Part shown: one piece after another, positions 55,399 to 64,000 of the stretch
Position numbering within the stretch: the first letter of the stretch is position 1
How the letters are laid out: every line of letters begins with the position of its first letter
NCBI GenBank assembly: GCA_943788505.1
Contig: CALSQR010000002.1
Location: 757,213-821,212 of the forward strand
Source of the DNA: an uncultured bacterium
GTDB taxonomy: Bacteria > Bacteroidota > Rhodothermia > Rhodothermales > UBA10348
Length of the DNA stretch: 64,000 nt
Reading direction: 5' to 3'
Made by a program: the position numbers and the translations under genes
Notes under the pieces: model-generated
Seen by the model: only the letters and a program-made list of their open reading frames with translations
Database searches by the model: none
What the model was told of the DNA's origin: nothing

Positions 55399-57063
55399 TC
55401 AGCCGTTGACCATGGGTAAATCAACCCCTCGTTCGTTGGCCGTATCGACCGCCACATCATACCCTGCATCTGCATGCCGCATGACACCCGTTCCAGGATC
55501 CGCCGTGAGGACTCGTTCGAGCCGACGATCCGCCATCTCAGTACCATCAGCGACAGAGACCATGCCTGAATGAATAGAATACCCAATACCGACGCCGCCG
55601 CCATGATGCAGGGACACCCAGCTGGCACCACATGCCGTATTAAGCATGGCGTTTAGCAATGGCCAGTCAGCGATGGCATCCGAGCCATCCATCATGCCTT
55701 CGGTTTCTCTATTGGGCGAGGCAACACTCCCACTATCGAGATGATCACGACCGATGACGAGCGGTGCTGAAACCCGACCCGTCTTGACTAACCAATTGAA
55801 TTTAAGCCCCATTTCGGCTCGTTCGCCGTATTCCAGCCAGCAGATACGGGCGGGCAGACCCTGGAAGTGAATTTGCTCGCGAGCTTTCCGGATCCAACGA
55901 GCTAGCGCATCTTTTTGCGGAAAGGTCTCAAGGACTGCAGCGTCAGTGACGGCGATGTCGTTGGGGTCTCCTGATAGGGCCGCCCAGCGGAAAGGGCCAG
56001 ATCCTTTGCAGAACAACGGACGAATGAACTCGGGGACAAAGCCGGGAATATCGAAGGCCTGTGTCATTCCTCGATGATCTGAGACCTGTCCGCGTAGATT
56101 ATTTCCGTAGTCAAATGTGATAGCGCCAGCAGCTTTGAGGTCCAGCATTGCTTGGATGTGTTCCTGCATTGCATCCAATACAGCGTTCCGATACCCTTCC
56201 GGGTCCTTCTGCCTAAATGCAGTAGCAGTGTCTACAGAATGGCCAACAGGGAGATAACCAAGGTCCAGGTCGTGCGCAGACGTCTGGTCCGTGACGACGT
56301 CTGGAACGATTCCGCGACGGACGAGCTCGGGTAGCACCTCTGCCACATTGCCGAGCAGCCCGATGGAAAGGGCCTCCTTTCGCTCTTTCGCAGCCAATAA
56401 GCGGTTGAGTGCTTCATCCAGATTATCGGAGCGTTCGTCGCAATACCCAGTTTCTACTCTTCGGTCAATGCGCGTTGGGTCGATTTCCACACACAGGCAA
56501 ACGCCACCATTCATCGTGGCAGCCAACGGCTGAGCGCCTCCCATACCACCCAGACCTGCCGTGACGACCAATCGGCCTTCAAGCGTCCCATCAAAATGCT
56601 GATTAGCACATTCGGCAAACGTCTCGTACGTGCCTTGAAGAATTCCTTGCGTGCCGATGTAAATCCATGAACCGGCCGTCATCTGACCGTACATCGTGAG
56701 TCCTAGGGCATCCAATCGGCGGAATTCATCCGCTGTACCCCAACGCGGCACGAGGTGGGCGTTGGCAATGAGTACTCTGGGCGCTTCTTCATGCGTGCGG
56801 AAGACACCCACTGGTTTGCCGGACTGTACCAGCAAGGTCTCGTCATTTTCCAAACGCTGTAGCGTTGCAACGATACGATGGTAAGACTCCCAGTTTCGAG
56901 CCGCCTTTCCACCCCCTCCATAAACGATGAGCTCTTCTGGATGCTCGGCGACAGCCGGATCTAGATTATTCATGAGCATCCGCATCGCAGCTTCCTGATG
57001 CCAGCCTTTACAAGTAATCTTCGTTCCTCGGGGTGCCGAAATAGGTGTCTTGGGTGCCTGCAT
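55399..57063 (-). CDS. hutU: urocanate hydratase
   Basis: HutU adds water to urocanate using tightly bound NAD. The 554-residue protein has the signatures [49 protein letters not shown] and the C-terminal [18 protein letters not shown] active-site region. It is the first gene of hutU-hutH-hutI. It is 187 bases downstream of the yceH gene, so its own promoter is likely there. No formiminoglutamate-processing gene (hutG or ftcD) is in the window. Confidence 0.97.
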   Translation of the reverse strand: MQAPKTPISAPRGTKITCKGWHQEAAMRMLMNNLDPAVAEHPEELIVYGGGGKAARNWESYHRIVATLQRLENDETLLVQSGKPVGVFRTHEEAPRVLIANAHLVPRWGTADEFRRLDALGLTMYGQMTAGSWIYIGTQGILQGTYETFAECANQHFDGTLEGRLVVTAGLGGMGGAQPLAATMNGGVCLCVEIDPTRIDRRVETGYCDERSDNLDEALNRLLAAKERKEALSIGLLGNVAEVLPELVRRGIVPDVVTDQTSAHDLDLGYLPVGHSVDTATAFRQKDPEGYRNAVLDAMQEHIQAMLDLKAAGAITFDYGNNLRGQVSDHRGMTQAFDIPGFVPEFIRPLFCKGSGPFRWAALSGDPNDIAVTDAAVLETFPQKDALARWIRKAREQIHFQGLPARICWLEYGERAEMGLKFNWLVKTGRVSAPLVIGRDHLDSGSVASPNRETEGMMDGSDAIADWPLLNAMLNTACGASWVSLHHGGGVGIGYSIHSGMVSVADGTEMADRRLERVLTADPGTGVMRHADAGYDVAVDTANERGVDLPMVNG

Positions 57064-57250
57064 ATACCGTTGCGCGATTGCGCCTTTTTTCCTTTTCCCG
57101 ATCGTTGCGGGACATCAATGTTTCGTTCAGAGAGCGGAATATACCGTTCTTACAGCCGCAGACACACCCCAAAAAGGCAGTTTTCAGCGCATTCCGATCG
57201 GTAAGCCATCTCACCCTGATCGTTAGCGACCGTATTAGAGCAATCGAGAC

Positions 57251-57892
57251 TCACTCAAACTGGGACCGAAACGCTGCAAATGCAGCTTCTAATTCCTCCA
57301 GTCGATCCTTTAGTTCATCAATCTCCGTGCGAATAGATGTTTTCGGAGTCATATCAATGATGACACCGGATTCTTCCTCCAATGCTTCTACATCGATAGG
57401 GCCAGCAAGTAGATGGGCAATACGAGCTTCTTTCTTACCCCGCTGAACTGGCAATTGCAGCACCAGGGAAGGTTCCATGTCACGAAGGTGCCGAAGGGTA
57501 TCTGCCGTTTCATCCAGATCAGCAAAATTGGCCATGCGTGCCGTGTGCCCTTTCACTTCACCAATGGTCTGAGGTCCCCGCAGTAATAGGGTAGCCAGTG
57601 CAGAGCGCTGACGGACGTCCATATTCCAGTGCTCCGTCGCGGCATGACGATATTTCATGGCACGACTACCAGCTACGGAAGCATGACCAGCCAATCGGGC
57701 CCGGACTAATTCTTCAATGGCTGCCGCCACTTCTGATTCTTCCAACATCATGACGGGATCCCTGTTGGACTTCTGATTACACCCGTTGGTGAGTCCGTTG
57801 AGCGTCATGGGGTAATAATCCGGCGTAGTCAGTTCTTTTTCGATAAGAACACCGAGCACTCGAATAGCTTCGGGAGAGAGGGGAGTTTCCAT
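57251..57892 (-). CDS. YceH/DUF480 family protein
   Basis: The 213-residue protein matches the YceH family: LSPEAIRVLGVLIEKELTTPDYYPMTLNGL shortened here to its first helix, then CNQKSNRDPVM, a second winged-helix repeat (RQRSALATLLLRGPQTIGEV) and the ending with a coiled coil (IRTEIDELKDRLEELEAAFAAF). Two winged-helix domains suggest DNA or RNA contact, but its function is not established. It lies 17 bases after pepE. Confidence 0.92.
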   Translation of the reverse strand: METPLSPEAIRVLGVLIEKELTTPDYYPMTLNGLTNGCNQKSNRDPVMMLEESEVAAAIEELVRARLAGHASVAGSRAMKYRHAATEHWNMDVRQRSALATLLLRGPQTIGEVKGHTARMANFADLDETADTLRHLRDMEPSLVLQLPVQRGKKEARIAHLLAGPIDVEALEEESGVIIDMTPKTSIRTEIDELKDRLEELEAAFAAFRSQFE

Positions 57893-57909
57893 GGTTCGTC
57901 AGCAGTGGT

Positions 57910-58617
57910 TCAGAGCAGGAATGAGACGTCAGACCCGGGACGATATTCTCGGGGTTCTTCACCTTCTTTAAAATACCTCGCCATTGCGCTCCCTTCCAGC
58001 GTCATAACGGCTCCATCGACCTTGAGCATGGATCCTTCCCTCAGACCGATGACCGATGATTCCGGATTGAGAGAAATGTATTCCATCAGCCTTTCTTCCC
58101 GGGTTTCTCCCATGTGGTGATCTGGGTGGGCATCGATATAGTGTGGATTGATCTGCGTAGAAATCAATCCAAGGGTGTTGAACGAGGCAGGCTCAATGAT
58201 GGGCATATCGTTTGTTGTGCACAGTCTCGGAGCTGCAACATTAGATCCAGCGCTCCATCCCATGAAAGGCGTACCCTGTTGGGCCCGTTCCTTGATAGCC
58301 TCCATCAGGCCAAAATGCTGCAGGTCATGGACCAATTTGAAGGTGTTACCTCCACCGATGGCAATTGCATCCGCTTTTTCCAAGGCATCGACCGGCTCAT
58401 CGAAACGGTGAACACCCATTACTTCGTGGTCTCCGCCGATTCCCTTTACAACTATTTCCTCGTACTCGTCATACGAAAACCGAACAGCGGCATAGGGAAT
58501 GAAGGCAATCCTCCTGGGCGAGGATCCTAGTAACCAGTCGATCTGCTCACGGGCATGCTCTAGATAGTCCGTGCCGTGGGTACGTGACGAGGAAAGCAGC
58601 AATAGACGAAGTGGCAT
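57910..58617 (-). CDS. pepE: dipeptidase E
   Basis: PepE is a cytoplasmic serine peptidase that splits dipeptides with N-terminal aspartate. The start is ATG 58617 (MPLRLLLLSSSRTHG); an upstream extension overlaps the neighbouring gene's end. The 235-residue protein has the nucleophile Ser 122 in MGWSAGSNVA, preceded by AIGGGNTFKL, and a later ISTQINPHYIDAHPD. Length is typical. It is between ald and yceH on the same strand. Confidence 0.92.
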   Translation of the reverse strand: MPLRLLLLSSSRTHGTDYLEHAREQIDWLLGSSPRRIAFIPYAAVRFSYDEYEEIVVKGIGGDHEVMGVHRFDEPVDALEKADAIAIGGGNTFKLVHDLQHFGLMEAIKERAQQGTPFMGWSAGSNVAAPRLCTTNDMPIIEPASFNTLGLISTQINPHYIDAHPDHHMGETREERLMEYISLNPESSVIGLREGSMLKVDGAVMTLEGSAMARYFKEGEEPREYRPGSDVSFLL

Positions 58618-58702
58618 AGTGGCCCGGCGATTCGTGCAAGAAAAGAGACGGTAATAGACGGAAATTAGGTGCGCCGACACCCGATCTAAGGTGCCGGCAT
58701 TC

Positions 58703-59923
58703 TCAGATGCCCGAAGCAATCAGCAGCTCAATGTCCCGATGGGGAACGCCAAATATGGTCGCAAGACTTTTCTTCGTGATGTGCTTACGGTAGACATACG
58801 TACCGTTGCGAAGACCCACGTCCATCCAAAGGGCCTCATTCACGGACGCTGCTTCACCAATTTTGAGTACGTACGGGACGAGTACGTTGGTCAGAGCATA
58901 GGTCGCTGTGCGCGCCGCATTAGATGGCATATTGGGGACACAGTAGTGGATGACCCCGTGACGCCTAAAAACTGGATCGGAATGCGTCATGGGTTGGCTA
59001 GTCTCGATACATCCGCCTTGATCGATGACAGTATCAACAATGACCGCTCCGTCGCGCATGGAGGCCACCATGTCTTCGGTCGCAACAACAGGCGCTCGGT
59101 AGCCGGCCGTCATCATCGCACCAATTACTACGTCCGCAGTGACCATGGCTTGCCGGATGTATTGATCCGTTGCCATCGCCGTTGTTATCCCTCGGCCGAG
59201 GTAGTGCTCTAGTGCACGCAAAGCTCCTAGATCATTATCCAACACAATGACATGCGCACCGAAACCGAGCGCTGTCCGTGCGGCCCATTCGCCAACCACG
59301 CCTGCGCCTAGAATAACGACATTTGACGGAGGAACGCCCGAAATGCCCCCAAGCATAACGCCTCGACCATCCTCATTCGTTTCCAAATAACGCGCAGCGA
59401 TCTGGATAGCCATAGACCCCATGATCTCATGCATCATTCGCACGATGGGCAAGCTACCATCAGAATCACGAATGAACTCAAAAGCGAGTCCAGTCACGCC
59501 CAACTCCTGCGTGCGCTTCAAGACATCTAATGACATATTTCCTAAGTGCAGCGCAGAAATCAATACTTGGCGTTCTTTGAGCAACCCTGCTTCTTCACTG
59601 GTAGGAGGACCAACCTTCACGATTAGCGTGCTCTGTCCGTATAGATCTTTGGCTGACGGGATGAGAGAAGCGCCTGCGTCCGCATATTCGGTATCGGGAA
59701 AATTGGCTCCTTCGCCGGCTCCTTCGCCGACCAACACCTCATGACCATTGGCCACAAGCGTGGCTACGCCGGCTGGAGAAATCGCCACGCGGCGCTCTTC
59801 AGCGGAAGCTTCTTTCGGAATACCGATTTTCAGGGACTGCCCCTTCTTGTCGATTTCCTTCTCTTTTTCTTTGGTCAGGACTCCGTGTTCGAGTCCCAAG
59901 CCCTGCAGGGAGGGTACTTCCAT
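58703..59923 (-). CDS. ald: alanine dehydrogenase
   Basis: The enzyme converts alanine to pyruvate and ammonia with NAD. The 406-residue protein has the N-terminal KIGIPKEASAEERRVAISP, the substrate-binding VGPPTSEE region, the nucleotide fold NVVILGAGVVGEWAARTALGFGA and the C-terminal HYCVPNMPSNAARTATYALTN that define alanine dehydrogenase and the alpha subunit of transhydrogenase. Absence of a beta-subunit gene supports alanine dehydrogenase. The first ~30 residues are a charged extension (LTKEKEKEIDKK). It is 57 bases downstream of the RNA methyltransferase gene. Confidence 0.93.
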   Translation of the reverse strand: MEVPSLQGLGLEHGVLTKEKEKEIDKKGQSLKIGIPKEASAEERRVAISPAGVATLVANGHEVLVGEGAGEGANFPDTEYADAGASLIPSAKDLYGQSTLIVKVGPPTSEEAGLLKERQVLISALHLGNMSLDVLKRTQELGVTGLAFEFIRDSDGSLPIVRMMHEIMGSMAIQIAARYLETNEDGRGVMLGGISGVPPSNVVILGAGVVGEWAARTALGFGAHVIVLDNDLGALRALEHYLGRGITTAMATDQYIRQAMVTADVVIGAMMTAGYRAPVVATEDMVASMRDGAVIVDTVIDQGGCIETSQPMTHSDPVFRRHGVIHYCVPNMPSNAARTATYALTNVLVPYVLKIGEAASVNEALWMDVGLRNGTYVYRKHITKKSLATIFGVPHRDIELLIASGI

Positions 59924-59980
59924 GTGGATGACGGCGGGATGTCTAAGATCAAAGAATATACATTCTTGGAACCAAGGACT

Positions 59981-60757
59981 CTACCAGTGCGACATCAAAA
60001 TGGCGCCGGCGACCGAAGCATTTAGACTCTCGACCGCCCGGGGACCAGAGCGGGAGGGTATCTGAACCGATCCGCTGGCCCGAGTGCTGACGGCTTCTGA
60101 TATACCATGCGCCTCGCTTCCGATAGTCAGAACGGAAGGACGGCCGGGTTGCCAGTCAGTGTAAACCTCGCCATTCATGTCGGCCGTCCAAATTCCGACT
60201 CCTTGGTCTTGAAGCGCATCCAGCCATTCACTGTTTGCCTTTGTCGACTCCAGTTGATGAAGAGCCACATCCCAAATACCGCCCATCGATGAACGGACGA
60301 CTTTGGGGGAAAAGAAATCAGCCGTTCCAGGGGCGGCAATCACGGCGTCCACGCCTAGCCAAGCTGCTGTGCGGATCAGCGTTCCAACATTTCCTGGATC
60401 TTGGAGTCCATCTAAATACAGCATCCGAGGCATCGTCGTTGGCGCATCGTGCAGTCCCTCAGGAAAATGGGCCACCGCCAGCACACCTGCAGGTGTCGTA
60501 ACATCCGACATCTTCTGCATATCGCGGTCTGAAACCTCATAAACGGGCACATTTCGTTGTTCGAGCCGGTCCAAAATTGTGGACGATACCGATTCCCCTT
60601 CCGAAACAAACACATCTACTAGATGAGCATCGGCGTCAAGAGAAGCCTCCAACGAACGCATTCCCTCTACAAGAAAACAGCCCAACGCTTTGCGATTGCG
60701 CCGGCGATCTAGCCCGGCAACCTCTTTAATCCGTCTCATTGAAGCGGCGGACATCAT
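59981..60757 (-). CDS. TrmH-type (SpoU) RNA 2'-O-methyltransferase
   Basis: The 258-residue protein has an N-terminal substrate-binding domain (LDRRRNRKALGCFLVEGMRSLEA) and the SPOUT knot with LDGLQDPGNVGTLIRTAAWLGV (motif 1), LTIGSEAHGIS (motif 2) and the end IPSRSGPRAVESLNASVAGAI shortened here (motif 3). It methylates rRNA or tRNA ribose; the target nucleotide cannot be told. It is divergent from glutamate dehydrogenase. Confidence 0.93.
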   Translation of the reverse strand: MMSAASMRRIKEVAGLDRRRNRKALGCFLVEGMRSLEASLDADAHLVDVFVSEGESVSSTILDRLEQRNVPVYEVSDRDMQKMSDVTTPAGVLAVAHFPEGLHDAPTTMPRMLYLDGLQDPGNVGTLIRTAAWLGVDAVIAAPGTADFFSPKVVRSSMGGIWDVALHQLESTKANSEWLDALQDQGVGIWTADMNGEVYTDWQPGRPSVLTIGSEAHGISEAVSTRASGSVQIPSRSGPRAVESLNASVAGAILMSHW

Positions 60758-60808
60758 CTGCTTTCCTGAATTATGGTGAAGAATGTAGGAGAATGGTCCG
60801 TTCGGGAA

Positions 60809-60838
60809 TTGGTTTCATGACAAGGGTTGCTACCTTTG
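60809..60838 (+). promoter_or_regulatory. possible promoter of glutamate dehydrogenase
   Basis: TTGGTT (60809-60814) and TACCTTTG (60831-60838) are 16 bases apart, with the second fitting the Bacteroidota box TAnnTTTG. The leader would be about 145 bases. Confidence 0.4.
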
Positions 60839-60989
60839 CCACGTATGGAATGGTATGCCCGTTGGCCCCCTTCAAGTGGAGGATGGTTCGCAACTGGTTT
60901 CCATCCGACGCCCCTCTCCTGATTTCGACACTAACATACGGACAGTTCGTATCCGGAAGCGCTTTTCCAGACGGACACCCGCATAGTAC

Positions 60990-62297
60990 ATGCAGTTCAA
61001 CGACCCGCACCAGAAAGCTATCTACAGCGAGCCCGCACCCATCAAACGCAGCCATGAGAATCCTTTCGAGGCTATGGTCGAGCGTTTCGACATCGCGGCG
61101 AAAATACTCGAACTGGATGAGGGCTTCTACGAGTACCTAGTCACACCGGCACGAATCCACATCACGGCCATTCCCGTGGTAATGGATACCGGGAAGATCA
61201 AGATGTTCGAAGGATATCGTGTCATTCATAGTGACATCCTTGGCCCCTCGAAAGGCGGCATTCGTTATGCCCCCGACGTAACGTTGGATGAAGTGAAGGC
61301 GCTCGCATCCTGGATGACATGGAAATGCGCCATCGTCAGCGTGCCATTTGGTGGCGCGAAAGGTGGTGTGATTTGTGACCCCAAGGGCATGAGCGCAGGT
61401 GAGTTGGAACGAATGACTCGTCGCTACACAGCCAATATGACTGACGTATTCGGACCGGACAAAGACATTCCGGCTCCCGACATGAACACGAACGAGCAGA
61501 TCATGGCGTGGATCTTGGATACCTATTCCATGCAGGCCAAACGTACTGCGCCTGCTGTTGTAACTGGCAAGCCAATTTCACTGGGTGGATCCGAAGGACG
61601 ACGTGAAGCAACAGGCCGCGGCGTCATGACGGTAACGTTGGCTGCCATGGAGCGCCTCAACATGCGCGTTGCCGGTACTACAGTAGCCGTTCAAGGCTTT
61701 GGGAACGTTGGATCTGTTGCCGCTGATCTGCTAACCCAGCAGGGATGCAAAGTCGTTGCTGTCAGCGACGTATCGGGCGGGTACTACAACGAAAATGGTC
61801 TGAATATCCATGCCATGCTCGCTTACTCTGCAGCCAATGGCAACAGCCTTGAAGGTTACGCTGACGCTTCTCCGATCTCGAACCAGGAACTCCTGAGTCT
61901 AGACGTTGATGTGCTCGCACCTTGCGCGAAAGAAGATCAGATTACATCGGCTAATGCGGATTCTATTCGAGCCAAGATTATTGTAGAAGGAGCCAACGGC
62001 CCGACTTCTCCAGGCGCTGACAAGATCCTTGCTGAAAAAGGCACACTTGTCATTCCGGACATCCTAGCCAATGCTGGTGGAGTGACGGTTTCGTATTTCG
62101 AATGGGTACAGGATCGCCAGGGCTATTTTTGGACCAAGGACCGCGTTGAACGCCGCCTGGACCGCATGATGAGCAAAGCCTTCGACGATGTATACGACAA
62201 GGCTGGCAAGCATGACACCACGCTTCGCATCGGTGCCTATGTACTGGCCATCAAAAAGGTGGCTGACGCATTGAAACTGCGTGGGATTTACGGCTGA
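60990..62297 (+). CDS. gdhA: glutamate dehydrogenase (Glu/Leu/Phe/Val family)
   Basis: The enzyme links glutamate and 2-oxoglutarate plus ammonia. The 435-residue protein has the substrate motif GPSKGGIRYAPDV and VPFGGAKGGVICDP with the catalytic lysine, PAPDMNTNEQIMAWI, and the nucleotide fold VAVQGFGNVGSVAADLL. Length fits the hexameric GDH-50 form. The coenzyme (NAD or NADP) is not certain from motifs alone. Near the hut and ald genes it fits amino-acid catabolism. Confidence 0.94.
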   Translation: MQFNDPHQKAIYSEPAPIKRSHENPFEAMVERFDIAAKILELDEGFYEYLVTPARIHITAIPVVMDTGKIKMFEGYRVIHSDILGPSKGGIRYAPDVTLDEVKALASWMTWKCAIVSVPFGGAKGGVICDPKGMSAGELERMTRRYTANMTDVFGPDKDIPAPDMNTNEQIMAWILDTYSMQAKRTAPAVVTGKPISLGGSEGRREATGRGVMTVTLAAMERLNMRVAGTTVAVQGFGNVGSVAADLLTQQGCKVVAVSDVSGGYYNENGLNIHAMLAYSAANGNSLEGYADASPISNQELLSLDVDVLAPCAKEDQITSANADSIRAKIIVEGANGPTSPGADKILAEKGTLVIPDILANAGGVTVSYFEWVQDRQGYFWTKDRVERRLDRMMSKAFDDVYDKAGKHDTTLRIGAYVLAIKKVADALKLRGIYG

Positions 62298-62396
62298 TCA
62301 GGCAATCATACGCATCGGTCTGACCTCTTGAATGAAAGGCGGATTGACTGTCGTCGGCTTCCGTTGCATCTTGCGAGAGAATATTCCCTGCCAGTC

Positions 62397-63032
62397 GTGC
62401 GAATCTTCCTCTTGATCGGTCTTTGTCTTGTACTCCAACCCGCCTATCCGCAGGCGAGCAGTGTTCCTGTGCAGGAACCTCAGGGAGTCATTCCGTCTCA
62501 CGAGGCGGTCCTAGCACAGCTCGCTGGCACGTGTCTTGCGCCGGCCATACTGCCGTTGAATGACTTCCGTTTTCTGGCTCAGGGTCGCGCTACGTTCCTC
62601 GCCTCGTCGTTGACCCGGAGGTGGATCGAGGAAGGTAAAAACGTCCATCTGGATGGATCGAAAACACAGAATGACGAAGCTGACTCACTAAGCCTCCCTG
62701 TGTTGGCATGGACTGTTGACCGAGCAGCTATTGACCTGAAAAGAGCGGGTCGTAAATCTGTCGAACGCTCAAGTGCTGTTGCGCTCACATGGTGGCTTTC
62801 AGACCCAAGCGGCAGATTGCTTGACACGCAATCATGTTCGAAGAACTCCACCGATGTGCTGGAGCGACGTGTAGCGAAGGCATTGGCCGATGAGCGATAT
62901 CCCGAGACGAACCCTGACTTACCACTTGCCTCTCGGTGGCGCCAAATCGTGGAGCCTGTTGTCCTAACTGGCGCAACAGCCATTGGAACGTATTTGTTAT
63001 TCAACCTCCGTAGCCGACGGGCCGACAACTAA
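62397..63032 (+). CDS. exported protein of unknown function
   Basis: I do not recognise the family. Starting at GTG 62397 gives 211 residues with a signal peptide (VRIFLLIGLCLVLQPAYPQ), a middle domain with a WTVDRAAIDLKRAG segment and ALTWWLSDPSGRLLD, one Cys pair candidate (CLAP and SCSK) and a C-terminal hydrophobic anchor (VVLTGATAIGTYLLF) with a basic end. An earlier in-frame start at 62328 is possible. Its stop overlaps the start of the next lipoprotein gene (TAATG), so they are coupled. Confidence 0.65.
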   Translation: MRIFLLIGLCLVLQPAYPQASSVPVQEPQGVIPSHEAVLAQLAGTCLAPAILPLNDFRFLAQGRATFLASSLTRRWIEEGKNVHLDGSKTQNDEADSLSLPVLAWTVDRAAIDLKRAGRKSVERSSAVALTWWLSDPSGRLLDTQSCSKNSTDVLERRVAKALADERYPETNPDLPLASRWRQIVEPVVLTGATAIGTYLLFNLRSRRADN

Positions 63033-64000
63033 TGAAGCAACGGATGCGGCAGTTTTCTTTCGTGTGTCTCCTGGTTGTATTGGCTGGTTGCGCCGTTCCC
63101 ATTCCACCAACGGGTGGCCCACCGGACAGCACTCCACCGTCGCTGTCAAGCAGTATTCCCGCTGATGGTGAAACAGGTGTCACTACGAATACTCTTGAGT
63201 TCGAATTCGACGAGCCCATCGACAGCCGTTCGTTCCGCACCGCTTTTTCCATCACCCCTGACTTGCCAGGCGCACCTGAATTCGCCGGATCAGGTAGAAC
63301 GGTAAAGGTGAGACTGCCCGGAGAACTGAGGGAAGCAACAACCTATATCGTAACGCTTGGTGTAGCACTTCGCGATGTGCGAGGGGTGGCCCTGGCAGCT
63401 CCCCTCTCTTTTGCTTTTGCGACAGGAAGCGATATTGATACTGCCTCAATGACTGGGCGTATCGTTCAGATTGATGATGGTGCGGCCGCTCGAGGAGTAG
63501 ACGTGTTTGCCTTTTCTTCGGCGGATTCTACCTCATTAGAAGCTGGTCCACTTTATCGGACGCAGACGGGAAGCGACGGTCGGTTTACGTTTTCAAACCT
63601 AGCTGAATCCACCTATTTCGTTGTTGGCCTTCGAGATAGTAATCGTAACCGGCGCATTGACACGGGTGAATCTGTTGCCTTACCACCCATAGCAGAACTA
63701 GCGGCCGACACACTAGCTCGCGAGCTTAGCCGTCCCTGGATCCTATTTCGCCCAGACGTAGATCCTCCACGAATTGACCGTGTTCGGGCGATGGCTTCGG
63801 ATCAGCTTGAACTTCGTTTTTCTGAGCCGCTGGCACTTTCTCTGAATAATCCTTTCCCAGGCGGTTTTGCAAGCAAACATGACCTAAGTATCGCAGATTC
63901 AGCAGGTGGAATAGGTGCGAGTGTTGGGGATGTCTGGTTCACGGAATCACGCCCTCGCATCCTGATGGCAAAAACAGATGAGCTAGCGCCAGGGCGATGG
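63032..64000 (+). CDS. Ig-like domain lipoprotein, Bacteroidota type (partial)
   Basis: The frame is open from ATG 63032 to the window edge (about 323 residues visible). It has a lipobox (LLVVLAGC, Cys about residue 20), then the hallmark PTGGPPDSTPPSL and a bacterial Ig-like (Big_5/SbsA-type) domain (TTNTLEFEFDEPIDSRSF, TTYIVTLGVALRDVRG, FAFATGSDID). A carboxypeptidase-regulatory-like beta domain follows (GRIVQIDDGAAARGVDV, GRFTFSNLAESTYFVVGLRD). This arrangement is widespread in Bacteroidota envelope lipoproteins of unknown role. It is coupled to the upstream exported protein. Confidence 0.8.
   Translation, partial: MKQRMRQFSFVCLLVVLAGCAVPIPPTGGPPDSTPPSLSSSIPADGETGVTTNTLEFEFDEPIDSRSFRTAFSITPDLPGAPEFAGSGRTVKVRLPGELREATTYIVTLGVALRDVRGVALAAPLSFAFATGSDIDTASMTGRIVQIDDGAAARGVDVFAFSSADSTSLEAGPLYRTQTGSDGRFTFSNLAESTYFVVGLRDSNRNRRIDTGESVALPPIAELAADTLARELSRPWILFRPDVDPPRIDRVRAMASDQLELRFSEPLALSLNNPFPGGFASKHDLSIADSAGGIGASVGDVWFTESRPRILMAKTDELAPGRW

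Noticed and set aside
60739..61140. 133-codon plus-strand frame before glutamate dehydrogenase
   Set aside because: It overlaps the start of gdhA in another frame and has no family character; gdhA motifs decide the true frame.

Overview
The window looks like the chromosome of a member of the Bacteroidota, most likely from the Rhodothermales/Balneolales side of the phylum. The evidence is a short primary sigma factor without region 1.1 (279 residues, at 28.1-29.0 kb), a secreted protease with a type IX secretion (T9SS) C-terminal sorting domain, lipoproteins of Bacteroidota type, a bacterial GH3-family protein, and promoter-like boxes of the TAnnTTTG type in front of rpsT and other genes. Base composition is near balanced by eye. 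Genes are densely packed and mostly on the minus strand. No tRNA, rRNA, CRISPR array, integrase or intact insertion sequence was seen. Most of the window is core chromosome.

Layout. 0-3.4 kb: the start of a membrane-anchored envelope protein (probably M23 peptidase), rpsT, and two cell-envelope proteins with OmpA-like C-termini. 3.4-7.1 kb: queG with a problematic start, then a multi-PAS histidine kinase broken by two stop codons and a frameshift. 7.1-13.1 kb: MFS transporter, lysS, a cyclophilin lipoprotein, an unrecognised helical protein, a DUF2520 oxidoreductase and a MEMO-family protein. 13.3-16.9 kb: RraA-like protein, a large LVIVD-repeat secreted protein and the tail of a dead FtsX/MacB-type permease. 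17-29 kb: an ECF sigma/anti-sigma pair, holA, a DinB-like protein, nuoI, der, an EcsC-family protein, a sigma-54 response regulator, uppP, rqcH, a small membrane protein and the primary sigma factor. 29-33.3 kb: a GH3-family protein, then folP-cdaA-pcm on the plus strand.

33.3-39.3 kb is the most distinctive stretch. One minus-strand operon encodes a membrane protein with a degenerate GGDEF-like domain, phosphopentomutase (deoB) and two different EutN/CcmL-type microcompartment vertex proteins, with no hexameric shell gene in sight. It is followed by a two-gene cassette of an ATP-grasp ligase and a lysine-2,3-aminomutase-like radical SAM enzyme.

39.4-47.5 kb: a secreted cyclase-family lipoprotein, a copper/silver-type tripartite efflux operon headed by a small His/Cys-rich exported protein, and ftsX. 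47.5-62.3 kb is rich in protein and amino-acid breakdown: a large M14 carboxypeptidase, the T9SS metalloprotease, an asparaginase-like protein, hutU-hutH-hutI, YceH, peptidase E, alanine dehydrogenase, a TrmH-type RNA methyltransferase and glutamate dehydrogenase. Together they would turn external protein into alanine, histidine and glutamate carbon. The window ends with a small exported protein and the start of a Bacteroidota Ig-like lipoprotein that runs off the edge.
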